Assembly: GCF_030849505.1 (NCBI RefSeq)
Contig: NZ_JAUJFI010000023.1
Coordinates: forward strand, 1 to 46,612
DNA length: 46,612 nucleotides
Origin: Azospirillum isscasi
GTDB lineage: Bacteria; Pseudomonadota; Alphaproteobacteria; Azospirillales; Azospirillaceae
Direction of reading: 5' to 3'
The position numbers were made by a program, and so were the translations under genes. Positions 23,740 to 32,019 of this stretch are shown here, in pieces; the stretch's first letter is position 1; every line of letters starts with the position of its first letter. The notes under the pieces are model-generated. The model searched no databases and had not been told where the DNA came from. It saw only the letters and a list, made by a program, of their open reading frames with translations.

Positions 23740-23803
23740 CGGGTGCCGGGATGTCTGCACAGATTACGTTCGTGCTCAACCAAATGGATCAGGGAGCAAA
23801 CAC

Positions 23804-24895
23804 GTGAACAGAAGGACCATGGGCAAGGCCCTGATGGGTCTGGCCACCGGCGCCGCCATCCTGGCGCTGGGCGTCGGCGCGGCCGGCGCGCAGGAAAAGA
23901 CGAAGGTCGGTTTCGTCTACGTCGGTCCGATCAGCGACCACGGCTACAGCTACCAGCATGACCAGGGCCGTCTGGCCGTGGAGAAGGAACTGGGCGACAA
24001 GGTCACCACCACCTTCGTCGAGAACGTGCCCGAGGGCGCCGACGCCGAGCGCGTGATCGAGCAGCTCGCCGCCTCCGGCCACAAGCTGATCTTCACGACC
24101 TCCTTCGGCTTCATGAACCCGACGCTGAAGGTCGCGCAGCGCCACCCCGACGTGAAGTTCGAGCACGCCACCGGCTACAAGCGCTCGGCCAACGTCGCCA
24201 CCTACTCCGCGCGCTTCTACGAGGGCCGCACGGTCATCGGCCAGATCGCCGGCAAGATGACCAAGTCGAACATCATCGGCTACATCGGCTCCTTCCCGAT
24301 CCCCGAGGTCATCAGCGGCATCAACGCCTTCACGCTCGCCATGCGCGAAGTGAACCCGAAGGCCGAAGTGCGCGTGGTCTGGGTGAATTCCTGGTACGAC
24401 CCGGGCAAGGAAGCCGAGGCGGCCAAGGCCTTGATCGACCAGGGCGCCGACGTGATCTCGCTGCACACCGACAGCCCGGCGGCCATCCAGGTCGCGCAGG
24501 AGCGCGGCCTGTACGTGTTCGGCCAGTCCTCCGACATGACCCGCTTCGGCCCGAAGGCGCATCTGACCGCCATCGTGGACGACTGGCGCGAATACTACGT
24601 CACCCGCGTCAAGGCGGCGCTGGACGGCACCTGGAAGTCGCAGGACACCTGGGGCGGCTTCAAGGACCACATGCTGTTCCTGGCCCCCTACAACCCGGCG
24701 CTTCCGGCGGACGTCGTCGCGGCGGCGGAGAAGACCCGCACCGACATCATGGAAGGCAAGCGCCACTCCTTCCAGGGTCCGGTGAAGGACCAGTCCGGCA
24801 AGGTCGTGATCGCCGAGGGCAAGCAGGCCACCGACGAGCAGATCCTGAAGATGGACTGGTACGTCGAGGGCGTGCAGGGCAAGGTTCCGAAGTAA
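23804..24895 (+). CDS. BMP-family periplasmic binding protein of the nucleoside transporter
   Basis: A 363-residue substrate-binding protein of the Bmp/PnrA-like (Med) family, which typically binds purine nucleosides. A Sec signal peptide spans 1-29 (cleavage near AGA|QEK); there is no lipobox cysteine, so it is soluble in the periplasm, unlike many lipoprotein members. Recognisable segments are KVGFVYVGPISDHGYSYQHD, TTSFGFMNPTLKVAQRHPDV and NAFTLAMREVNPKAEV. GTG at 23804 has GGGAG seven bases upstream. It ends the operon, before a strong terminator. Ligand is inferred from family only. Confidence 0.92.
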   Translation: MNRRTMGKALMGLATGAAILALGVGAAGAQEKTKVGFVYVGPISDHGYSYQHDQGRLAVEKELGDKVTTTFVENVPEGADAERVIEQLAASGHKLIFTTSFGFMNPTLKVAQRHPDVKFEHATGYKRSANVATYSARFYEGRTVIGQIAGKMTKSNIIGYIGSFPIPEVISGINAFTLAMREVNPKAEVRVVWVNSWYDPGKEAEAAKALIDQGADVISLHTDSPAAIQVAQERGLYVFGQSSDMTRFGPKAHLTAIVDDWREYYVTRVKAALDGTWKSQDTWGGFKDHMLFLAPYNPALPADVVAAAEKTRTDIMEGKRHSFQGPVKDQSGKVVIAEGKQATDEQILKMDWYVEGVQGKVPK

Positions 24896-24922
24896 GCCGG
24901 AAACGGCTGCCGGACGAGAAAG

Positions 24923-24948
24923 GGGAGGCTCCCGGGCCTCCCTTTTTT
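24923..24948 (+). terminator. Intrinsic terminator after the transporter operon
   Basis: GGGAGGC (24923-24929) and GCCTCCC (24936-24942) pair around TCCCGG and are followed by six T. It lies 28 bases after the binding protein stop. Confidence 0.9.
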
Positions 24949-24972
24949 ATTGCCCGGAATTCGGTTCGGACT

Positions 24973-25383
24973 TCAGCCCGGCTTGCGGCCCAGCGCGGCC
25001 CAGCCGGCGGGGGCGAGGCGCATCACCTCCGGCCCGCTGCCGGAGGGGTTGGGCTCCATCGTCACCAGCTCCCGGTTCTCGAACCAGACCCAGCGGGGAA
25101 CCTCCGCGGCGGTCGGGACCCAGCCTTCGGCCATCTTCTCCAGGACCGCGAGATCGGCGGCGGCGATGGGGAATTTCGGCTTGGACGGAACGCGGCCGGC
25201 AGTCGCGGCGGCGGGCGGGTTGGCCGGCGGGGCGTCCTGCCCGGCGCGGGCGTGTATCCAGCCGGTCTGATAGGCGGTGAGCGCCTGCTCCAGCTCGGCG
25301 CGCAGCGGCTCAGCCGGGCAGCGCAGATAGCGGTCGAGCAGGGCGTGCAGGGAGTCGGCGGTGGGATTCGGGGTCTCGGGCAT
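24973..25383 (-). CDS. Uncharacterised 136-residue protein
   Basis: A soluble protein with an amphipathic helical N-terminal half (residues 8-48, ADSLHALLDRYLRCPAEPLR onward), an Ala/Pro linker (50-68), and a C-terminal half (70-134) with VLEKMAEGWVPTAAEV and VWFENRELVTMEP. No transmembrane segment or known motif is seen. GGGAG lies nine bases upstream of ATG at 25383, which supports the start. It converges on the transporter operon. I do not recognise the family. Confidence 0.75.
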   Translation of the reverse strand: MPETPNPTADSLHALLDRYLRCPAEPLRAELEQALTAYQTGWIHARAGQDAPPANPPAAATAGRVPSKPKFPIAAADLAVLEKMAEGWVPTAAEVPRWVWFENRELVTMEPNPSGSGPEVMRLAPAGWAALGRKPG

Positions 25384-25692
25384 GGGGGCGGCTCCCAGAA
25401 GGCGTGGTCCGGCTCCCCAGCCTTAAGCATAAGGGCGCCGCCGCCTGCAAGACGATGTCCGCAAGAGGCCGGAAAAGAAAGGCTCCGCCGCTTCAGGGAG
25501 CGCGGCGGAGCCTGTCGAGGAGGCACAATCCCCTGTGCTGCCGGAACTTCAACACCCCCATGCCGCCGCGGGTTCCACGCTGCCTTCCGGGGCCGCCTTC
25601 CGGGGTGACCCGCAAGGGAGCGGTCCGAACCCCCTGGCGGCGCGTTGTCACCGGCAGGATCGGACTTCGCTCGAAATAGGGGGAGCAGCGTC
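25384..25692. other. Divergent intergenic region with a long hairpin
   Basis: This 309-base gap between divergent genes has no gene that I can support. It contains GGCTCCGCCGC (25481-25491) pairing perfectly with GCGGCGGAGCC (25502-25512). Reading leftwards the stem is followed by TTTCTTTTCC, so it could stop minus-strand transcription or form a leader structure for the rightward membrane gene. Confidence 0.55.
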
Positions 25693-26172
25693 GTGGAGAA
25701 GGGATTCCAGATGGCGGCGCGGGCCATGTACTTTCTGGCCACCGTCGTGCTGAGCCTCTTCGCCCTGGTGTTCGTAGGGGTGGCGGCCTATTCGGTGCTG
25801 CACAGCCTCGCGTCGTTCGACCTGGAAGGGGCGACCCACCGGCTGCTGGACGGGGTCGGCATGATCGTGCTGGCCATCGCCATCTTCGAAATCGCCAAGT
25901 ACCTGTACGAGGAGGAAATCGTGCGCGACCGCGAACTGCGGCACGCGGACGAGGCCCGCCGCACCCTGACCAAGTTTCTGACCACCATCATCATCGCCGC
26001 CAGCCTGGAAGGGCTGGTTCTGGTGTTCGAGGCGCGGACCGCCGACATGAGCGCCATGGTCTATCCGGCCATCCTCCTGATGGTCATCGTCTTCATGGTG
26101 CTGGGGCTGGCGCTGTTCCAGCTGATCAGCCGCCGGGCGGAGACCATCGACCCGAAGGAGGGGGATTCCTGA
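25693..26172 (+). CDS. Uncharacterised four-helix membrane protein
   Basis: From GTG at 25693 the 159-residue product has four hydrophobic segments (about 12-36, 52-71, 94-113, 121-145). A charged loop (EEEIVRDRELRHADEARR, 73-90) lies between the second and third. The topology recalls small phosphate-starvation (PsiE-like) membrane proteins, but I cannot claim homology. GGGGGAG lies seven bases before the GTG; ATG at 25711, preceded by GGAGAAGGG, is an equally possible start. The next gene begins 58 bases on and may be co-transcribed. Confidence 0.75.
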   Translation: MEKGFQMAARAMYFLATVVLSLFALVFVGVAAYSVLHSLASFDLEGATHRLLDGVGMIVLAIAIFEIAKYLYEEEIVRDRELRHADEARRTLTKFLTTIIIAASLEGLVLVFEARTADMSAMVYPAILLMVIVFMVLGLALFQLISRRAETIDPKEGDS

Positions 26173-26230
26173 CCGGCCCGCGCGCTCCAACATTGCAGGA
26201 AGGAGTTTCTCAGCCGCAGCGGAGCGCCCC

Positions 26231-26842
26231 ATGTTCGATCCCGCCCAGATCGGCCGCATCTCCCCCGTGGAGCAGGCCGATGCCCTGCGCACCCTGATCG
26301 CCGTCTTCGCCACCGCGGTCGTGCGGAGCGGCGAGAAGGCACCGCGCAACGCCGTCAGCGCCGAAATCATCGACATCCTCGACGAGGTGCCGGCGGAGCG
26401 GGCGGAGGTGGTGGCCCAGCTCTTCACGATGATGGCGCTGCGTCTGCGGCGGAAGGGGCGCCCGCGCCGCACCGCCTTCCGGCTGACCCTGGAGACGGCT
26501 TTGCTCGCCCGCTCCTACGTCGGGGAGCCGGCTCCGTCGAACGAGGCCAGCTATCTGTCGTCCGACCGTCCCGGCCTGGGAACGATCGACCACGCCTGCA
26601 ACGAGATGCTGGAACGCATGGCCGGCGTGCCGGACGCGGACCAGCGGGCGTGGCTGACCGCGCAGGTGATCGCCACCGGCCTGATCGACGCCGACCGCCG
26701 CCATCGGCTGGGCGGTTCCGACCGCGACCGGGGGGACATGGCGGTGGCGGAATTCCTCCTGCGCACGGCGGCCCAGTATCTCGCCGCGACCGCCATCCGC
26801 ACACCGCCCGGCGAGTCGCCGCCGGAAGGGAGGACGGGCTGA
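26231..26842 (+). CDS. Uncharacterised helical 203-residue protein
   Basis: A soluble protein predicted mostly helical, with ISPVEQADALRTLIAVFATA at the N-terminus, an Arg-rich centre (ALRLRRKGRPRRTAFRLT), and a C-terminal DMAVAEFLLRTAAQYLAATA helix. No signal peptide or recognisable catalytic motif. ATG at 26231 follows GGAGCG. It may share a transcript with the upstream membrane protein. I do not recognise the family, and codon use looks like its neighbours. Confidence 0.7.
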   Translation: MFDPAQIGRISPVEQADALRTLIAVFATAVVRSGEKAPRNAVSAEIIDILDEVPAERAEVVAQLFTMMALRLRRKGRPRRTAFRLTLETALLARSYVGEPAPSNEASYLSSDRPGLGTIDHACNEMLERMAGVPDADQRAWLTAQVIATGLIDADRRHRLGGSDRDRGDMAVAEFLLRTAAQYLAATAIRTPPGESPPEGRTG

Positions 26843-26868
26843 CGTTGGCGCCGAGGGTGACGACACGA

Positions 26869-26977
26869 ACGCAATCCGATTGCCCGGTTCGTGAGAAGGT
26901 GGGGCGACGGATTGCGTGCCGGCGTTTAATAAAATAGGCAAATCAGTTTGACCGTCTATAATTCGATGGCAAATTTG
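26869..26977. promoter_or_regulatory. Repeat-rich control region of the XRE-cupin gene
   Basis: ACGCAATCCG (26869-26878) is inverted at 26908-26917 (CGGATTGCGT). Closer to the gene, GGCAAAT occurs at 26937-26943 and 26968-26974, the latter running into the palindrome CAAATTTG (26970-26977). A TATAAT box lies at 26957-26962, between the two GGCAAAT copies. The AT-rich patch stands out from its surroundings. Likely the promoter-operator of the regulator, by inference. Confidence 0.5.
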
Positions 26978-27018
26978 TGCGCGCCACTGCCTACTGTTCA
27001 GCAGCCGGGGGTTGGGTG

Positions 27019-27585
27019 ATGGATTTCGACGTCGGTGCACGGTTGAAGGAGATCCGGGAAGAGCACGGTTTGTCACAACGGGCCCTGGCGCAGCGAGCGG
27101 GCGTGACCAACGGCACCATTTCCCTGATCGAGCAAAACCGCAGCAGCCCATCGGTGTCTTCCCTGCGCAAGGTTCTGCAAGGCATCCCGATGACGATGGC
27201 CGAGTTCTTTGCTCCCGACAATCTGCCGCCTCCGGAGCAGATATTCTTCAAGAACAGTGAACTGGTGGAACTTGCCGGAGAGCTGAAAGGGACCGTCGGG
27301 GATCTGTCCTTCCGGCAGGTCGGCGATCTGCGGGGGCGGACCATTCAGATGCTGCATGAACGTTACGCCCCCGGCGCCGATACCGGGCGGACGATGCTCC
27401 AGCACAACGCGGAGGAAACCGGACTCGTCATCCGTGGCTCGATCGAATTGACGGTCGGCAAACACAAGACAATTCTCGGTCCAGGTGATGCCTATCTCTT
27501 CGACAGCCGCATTCCCCATCGGTTCCGTAACGTCGGGGACGAGGAATGTGAATTGATCAGCGCCTGCACACCGCCCTATTTGTGA
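27019..27585 (+). CDS. XRE-family regulator with C-terminal cupin domain (PuuR-like)
   Basis: A 188-residue transcription factor. The N-terminal helix-turn-helix (about 6-62: RLKEIREEHGLSQRALAQ, NGTISLIEQNRSSPSVSSLR) is joined to a cupin barrel (about 105-185: RTMLQHNAEETGLVIRGSIE, then LGPGDAYLFDSRIPHRFRN). This architecture is that of PuuR, the putrescine-utilisation repressor, and related sensors of polyamines or amino acids. No polyamine catabolic gene is in the window, so its target is elsewhere or is itself. ATG at 27019 is favoured because the HTH begins at once. It converges on the Nudix gene. Confidence 0.9.
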   Translation: MDFDVGARLKEIREEHGLSQRALAQRAGVTNGTISLIEQNRSSPSVSSLRKVLQGIPMTMAEFFAPDNLPPPEQIFFKNSELVELAGELKGTVGDLSFRQVGDLRGRTIQMLHERYAPGADTGRTMLQHNAEETGLVIRGSIELTVGKHKTILGPGDAYLFDSRIPHRFRNVGDEECELISACTPPYL

Positions 27586-27642
27586 ATGTTCGCCCTGCTT
27601 TCCGGGGTATGACGGTGACGGAACCGTCCGGCGGGCCGGCTT

Positions 27643-28194
27643 TCACTGCAACGCGATGATCGCGGCCATGGTCGCGTAGCGTTCGATGGATTGGGAGGTG
27701 GGCGAGCGCATCGCCTGCCGGGTGATGGCAAGCTGGTTCTCGTGCGAGACGGGCTGCCGCACCCCCAGATGGGCGACCACCTTGGCAAGCGGCACGATGT
27801 GGGCCGAGGACAGTTCCCAGTTCACGATGGAGCCGCCCGCGGGGCGTCCAGGCGTGACGGCGGACGGCGCCGTCCGCAGGCTGATCGAGGAGGCCAGCGG
27901 CTCCAGCCCGGTCACCGGGATGAAGTACAGCATGAAGCTCCGGGACGTGGGCCGCCAGGGTTCCGCCGACCGTCCGTCGGGGAAGGCGATGCCGGTCTGT
28001 TCGCAGAACAGGCGCTGAAGCGCGGCGAGGGGACTGCCGACGCTCTCGAACCCGCCGCCGGGAAGCGCCCACTGGCCCGCGGCGTCGACGATCCGCGGCT
28101 CCGAGGGGCCGCGGCCCCACCATGTGCTGACCTCGCGCCGCCGGACGATCAGAACCTTCGTCCCCTCCAGAAACGCCACATACACATGGCGCAT
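27643..28194 (-). CDS. Nudix-fold protein with a degenerate Nudix box
   Basis: A 183-residue protein starting MRHVYVAFLEGTKVLIVRRR, as Nudix hydrolases do. The Nudix box region is GGGFESVGSPLAALQRLFCE (47-66) followed by QTGIAF. Against the usual G-x5-E-x7-R-E-U-x-E-E-x-G-U, the acids of the RE pair and the last EE pair read RL and EQ, so metal-binding glutamates are lost. It may therefore be a binding or sensing protein rather than a hydrolase. ATG at 28194 fits this alignment; the frame to 28368 overlaps the preceding cyclase gene and is rejected. It lies 67 bases downstream of the diguanylate cyclase, possibly in one operon. Confidence 0.75.
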   Translation of the reverse strand: MRHVYVAFLEGTKVLIVRRREVSTWWGRGPSEPRIVDAAGQWALPGGGFESVGSPLAALQRLFCEQTGIAFPDGRSAEPWRPTSRSFMLYFIPVTGLEPLASSISLRTAPSAVTPGRPAGGSIVNWELSSAHIVPLAKVVAHLGVRQPVSHENQLAITRQAMRSPTSQSIERYATMAAIIALQ

Positions 28195-28261
28195 CGCTCG
28201 TCCCCCGCTTGCCTGTTGGCTCCGCTGCCGGAGACGGGCGGGGAGGGGGGAACGTGAAGAT

Positions 28262-29158
28262 TCAGGGGACGGGGGTGGGCACCACGCGGTTGCGCCCTTC
28301 GGCCTTGGCCCGATAAAGGGCGGCGTCGGCGATCCGGAGCGCCGCGTCGATGCCGCCGGAGTCGCCAAGCTCGGGCTCCACGGCGGCGACGCCGAAGCTG
28401 GCGGTCATGCGGAAGGAACCGCCGTCCGCCCCTATGTCCTGCGCGGCGACGCGCTGGCGCAAACGCTCCGCCACCGCCGTCGCGTCCGTCAGGGTGGTGT
28501 TGGGAAGCAGCACCACGAACTCCTCCCCGCCGTAGCGCCCGATCAGGTCGCCGGGGCGCAGGGCGCTGTTCAGCGTCTGGACGAATCGCCGCAACGCCTC
28601 GTCGCCGGCGGCGTGGCCGCGGCTGTCGTTGATGCGCTTGAAATGGTCGATGTCGGCGATCAGCAGCGACAGGGGAAGGCCGAACCGGCTCGCCCGTCGG
28701 GTTTCCTCACCCGCCCGTTCCAGGAAGGCGCGGCGGTTGGCGATGCCGGTCAGCGGATCGGTCTGGGCCTGCGCGATCAACTGGCGGTGCATTCCGGTGA
28801 TGCGCCCGCCCGCCTTCAGCCGGGCCTTCAGGTGGGCGCTGTTGACCGGCTTGTGGATGAAGTCGTCCGCCCCGGCGTCCAGCGCCTTGAATTCGTAGAA
28901 GGGTTCGTCATGGGACGTCATCAGGATCAGGTAGCTGTAGGCGGTGCGCGGATCGGCCTTCAGGTGCCAGCACACCTCCAGCCCCGACAGGCGGGGCATC
29001 TCCCAATCAATGATGGCGATATCGAACGGCTCCGCCCTGGCGCGGTCCAGCGCTTCCTGCCCATCCCTGGCCAGGATCACTTCATGCCCATAGGACGCCA
29101 CCTGCTCCGACAGCATGGCGCGCATCAGGACGGTGTCGTCGGCGATGAGCACGCGCAT
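28262..29158 (-). CDS. Response regulator with GGDEF domain (diguanylate cyclase)
   Basis: A two-domain protein that should make cyclic di-GMP on phosphorylation. With ATG at 29158 it has 298 residues. The receiver domain (1-118) shows ADD at 6-8, phospho-acceptor D51 in IIDWEMP and K103 in IHKP. The GGDEF domain (about 128-295) has an active GGEEF (210-214) and an inhibitory I-site RPGD (201-204) exactly five residues before it, so product feedback is expected. This is the PleD/WspR-type layout. Start is uncertain: ATG 29176 and TTG 29194 are in frame. No cognate kinase is adjacent; the Nudix-like gene follows. Confidence 0.93.
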   Translation of the reverse strand: MRVLIADDTVLMRAMLSEQVASYGHEVILARDGQEALDRARAEPFDIAIIDWEMPRLSGLEVCWHLKADPRTAYSYLILMTSHDEPFYEFKALDAGADDFIHKPVNSAHLKARLKAGGRITGMHRQLIAQAQTDPLTGIANRRAFLERAGEETRRASRFGLPLSLLIADIDHFKRINDSRGHAAGDEALRRFVQTLNSALRPGDLIGRYGGEEFVVLLPNTTLTDATAVAERLRQRVAAQDIGADGGSFRMTASFGVAAVEPELGDSGGIDAALRIADAALYRAKAEGRNRVVPTPVP

Positions 29159-29363
29159 GGCGGGAAAGTGCCTCATTCCTTCGTCTGCGGTCAATGACGG
29201 GCGGGACCGTCCGGTTCATTTGCAGGCGCCCCGTTCATGCCGTCCTATCGCCTTCACGGTAACGTTGCGCCTAAGGTCGTGCTCGCGGCGGCGCGGCCCA
29301 TGCGGCATAGTGCGGGCTGAACGGGGCGCCCATATCCCGGGCGCGCAACGCAGAGGGGACAGC

Positions 29364-30257
29364 ATGGCCCGCTATACGGGCGTCTATGGATTTCCGGAAT
29401 CGGCGGACGGCGCACAGCGTCTGGCCGAAGCCCTGAACGTTCCCTGCCACATCGCCGAACTGCACCGCTTCCCGGACGGGGAGAGCCTCGTCCGCCTGCC
29501 CGAGCCGGTGGAGAGGGCGGTGGTCTACCGTTCGCTCGACCGCCCGAACGACAAGCTGGTGGAATTGACGCTCGCGGCCTCCGTCCTGCGCCGGCAGGGT
29601 GCCGCGGAGCTGTGCCTGGTCGCCCCCTACATGGCCTACATGCGCCAGGACGCGGTGTTCCGTCCCGGCGAGCCGGTCAGCCAGACGGTGGTGGGGGACT
29701 GGCTGGGCCGGCTGTTCGACCGCTTCGTCTGCGTGGAGCCGCACCTGCACCGCACCCACACGCTGGACGCGGTGTTCGTCGGGCGTCCCTCCGTCTGCCT
29801 CAGCGGCGCCGGGGCGATTGCCGAACGGCTGCGCGCCGAGGGGACGGCGGCGGACGCCGTGATCGTCGGCCCGGACGAGGAGGCCGCCCCGCTGGTCGAG
29901 GCGGTGGCCGGACCGCTCGGCCTCGCCGCTCTGGTCGGGCGGAAGGAGCGGCGCGGCGACCGCGACGTGACGGTGACCCTGCCCGCCGGCGCGCCGCTGG
30001 CCGGGCGGCCCGTGGTGATCGTGGACGACGTCATCAGCTCCGGCGAAACCATCTTCTCCTGCGCGCGGGCCGCGCGGGCCGCAGGGGCCTCGTCCATCCG
30101 GGTGTTCGGGGTGCACGCCCTGTTCGACACGGCGGTGAGCGCCCGCTTCGCGGCGGAAGGGCTGGGGGTGCCCCTGTCCTGCGACGGGGTCCCGCACCCC
30201 AGCAACGCCCTGCCGCTCGCCCGGCTGATCGCCGACGCCCTGGTTGCGCCCTGTTGA
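29364..30257 (+). CDS. Ribose-phosphate pyrophosphokinase paralogue, archaeal-like
   Basis: Makes phosphoribosyl pyrophosphate from ribose 5-phosphate and ATP, or acts on a related pentose phosphate. The 297 residues show RFPDGE (35-40), PYMAYMRQDAVFRPGEPVS (88-106), H127 in VEPHLHRTH, and the PRPP loop VVIVDDVISSGETI (217-230). The RQD-x2-F-x-PGE-x-S form resembles archaeal (class III-like) enzymes more than the E. coli type, which reads RQDRR there. It is somewhat shorter than the housekeeping enzyme, so I take it as a second copy. ATG at 29364 has GAGGGG upstream. A beta-CASP metallo-beta-lactamase gene follows after 61 bases. Confidence 0.88.
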   Translation: MARYTGVYGFPESADGAQRLAEALNVPCHIAELHRFPDGESLVRLPEPVERAVVYRSLDRPNDKLVELTLAASVLRRQGAAELCLVAPYMAYMRQDAVFRPGEPVSQTVVGDWLGRLFDRFVCVEPHLHRTHTLDAVFVGRPSVCLSGAGAIAERLRAEGTAADAVIVGPDEEAAPLVEAVAGPLGLAALVGRKERRGDRDVTVTLPAGAPLAGRPVVIVDDVISSGETIFSCARAARAAGASSIRVFGVHALFDTAVSARFAAEGLGVPLSCDGVPHPSNALPLARLIADALVAPC

Positions 30258-30318
30258 CGGCCCGGTAACCCTTCGGTGGTAAGGTGGAGGCAGGGCAAAA
30301 GAAGGCGGAGGTTTCGCC

Positions 30319-31929
30319 ATGGCACTGTCCCTCACCTTCCACGGCGCCGCCGGCACGGTCACCGGCTCCTGCTTCCGCATCCGGACCGGCGATGGCGACC
30401 TGCTGATCGACTGCGGCCTGTTCCAGGGCACCAAGACGGTCAAGGAGCTGAATTACCGGCCCTTCCCCTTCAAGCCGTCCGCCGTGAAGGCGGTGCTTCT
30501 GACCCACGCGCACATCGACCATTCCGGCCTGCTGCCGAAACTGGTCCGCCAGGGCTTCAAGGGGCGGATCCACGCCACCGCCGGAACCGCCGACCTGCTG
30601 GCCTATATGCTGCCCGACAGCGGCTACATCCAGGAGACCGAGGTGGAGCGGCTGAACCGCCGCAACCGCCAGCGCGGGCGCCCGGCGGTCGAACCGATCT
30701 ACACCCAGGAGGACGCCCAGGCGGCCATCCGCCACCTGCACGCGGTCGATTACGGCGAGTGGGTGAAGGTGATGCCCGGCATCCGCGCCCGCTTCTGGCA
30801 GGCCGGGCACATCCTCGGCTCCGCATCGGTGGAACTGGAGGTGACGCGCGGCGGGACGGCGGAGACGATTCTCTTCTCCGGCGACCTCGGGCCGGGCGGC
30901 AAGTCCTTTCACGCCGACGCGAACGGCCCGGCGCGGCCCGACTGGATGGTGCTGGAAACCACCTACGGCAACCGCGAGCGGGTGGAGGTGGGCGAGGCCG
31001 AGCGGCAGGCCCTGCTGCGCGGCGAGGTGCGGGCGGCCCTGGCCACGGGCGGCACCCTGCTGATCCCCGCCTTCGCGGTGGAGCGCACGCAGGAGCTTCT
31101 CTACGACCTGCACCGGCTGTTCGACCGCGGCGAGATCCCGCTGGTCGACGTGTTCCTCGATTCGCCGCTGGCCGACGCGGTGACCGGGGTCTTCCGCCGC
31201 CATCTCGCCGATCTGGGACCGGGCGGCTTCGGTGGAGCCGGCGATCCCTTCGCCCGGCCCAACCTGCGCCGCGTGCGCTCCGCCGCGGAAAGCCAGAAGC
31301 TGAACGCCATCAAGGGCGGCGCCATCATCATGGCGGCGAGCGGCATGTGCGACGCCGGGCGCATCCGCCATCACCTGAAGAACCATCTCTGGCGTCCGGA
31401 GGCCACGGTCCTGCTGGTCGGCTATCAGGCGCCGGGCACGCTGGGCCACCTGTTGCAGCAGGGTGCGCCGAGCGTGCGCATCCATGGCGAGGAGATCGCG
31501 GTGCGCGCCCGCATCCGGTCGCTGGACGTCTATTCGGGCCACGCCGACCGCAGCAGCCTGCTGGCCTGGGTGGCGGCGCGGCAGGGGGTGGGGCGCGGCC
31601 TGTTCCTGGTGCACGGGGAGGAGGAGGCCCGCGCCGGCCTGCGCGATGCGCTGCTCCGCCGCGGCTGGGACCCGGCGCTGATCCGCCTGCCCGAGCTGGA
31701 CGAGGTGGCCGACCTGACCGCCGCGGCGCCCAGCAAGGCGCCGGATGGGCCGCCGCGGCTGGAACCGGAGACGGTGGCCGCCGGGCAGGATTGGCACAAC
31801 CGCTACGCCGCCTTCCTGCTGGAGCTGCACCGCGCGCTGGACGCGGCACCCGACGACGCGGCGCGCGAGGCGCTGCTCCGGGGGGTGGGCGACCGCCTGC
31901 CGCAGGCGGAAGCGCGCCGGACGGAATGA
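30319..31929 (+). CDS. Beta-CASP metallo-beta-lactamase fold RNase-like protein
   Basis: A 536-residue cytosolic enzyme of the CPSF73/RNase J-like superfamily that probably cleaves RNA. The N-terminal part has the metal-binding HAHIDH (63-68) and a later H in WQAGHILGSASVE, then FSGDLG. The beta-CASP insert includes LIPAFAVERTQELLYDL and IIMAASGMCDAGRIRHHL, and SLDVYSGHADRSSLLAWV carries another conserved H. A C-terminal extension of about 80 residues is rich in Ala and acids. ATG at 30319 follows GGAGG. The 61-base gap to the PRPP synthetase paralogue suggests an operon. Substrate unknown. Confidence 0.9.
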   Translation: MALSLTFHGAAGTVTGSCFRIRTGDGDLLIDCGLFQGTKTVKELNYRPFPFKPSAVKAVLLTHAHIDHSGLLPKLVRQGFKGRIHATAGTADLLAYMLPDSGYIQETEVERLNRRNRQRGRPAVEPIYTQEDAQAAIRHLHAVDYGEWVKVMPGIRARFWQAGHILGSASVELEVTRGGTAETILFSGDLGPGGKSFHADANGPARPDWMVLETTYGNRERVEVGEAERQALLRGEVRAALATGGTLLIPAFAVERTQELLYDLHRLFDRGEIPLVDVFLDSPLADAVTGVFRRHLADLGPGGFGGAGDPFARPNLRRVRSAAESQKLNAIKGGAIIMAASGMCDAGRIRHHLKNHLWRPEATVLLVGYQAPGTLGHLLQQGAPSVRIHGEEIAVRARIRSLDVYSGHADRSSLLAWVAARQGVGRGLFLVHGEEEARAGLRDALLRRGWDPALIRLPELDEVADLTAAAPSKAPDGPPRLEPETVAAGQDWHNRYAAFLLELHRALDAAPDDAAREALLRGVGDRLPQAEARRTE

Positions 31930-32019
31930 TCGCCCTGCCCACAGTCGGGCCGCACATGCTATAGATCGGCGACGGCTGGGAAACGAGGGGCCGCGAAACG
32001 TAAAGGATGGGACGGGGCG

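Noticed and set aside
25481..25512. Terminator for the rightward membrane gene
   Set aside because: The hairpin lies upstream of that gene and its T-rich side faces left, so it cannot terminate rightward transcription of it.
26951..26962. TTGACC followed by TATAAT as a promoter before the XRE-cupin gene
   Set aside because: The two boxes are only a few bases apart, so they cannot form one sigma70 promoter; only the TATAAT box was kept as a feature note.
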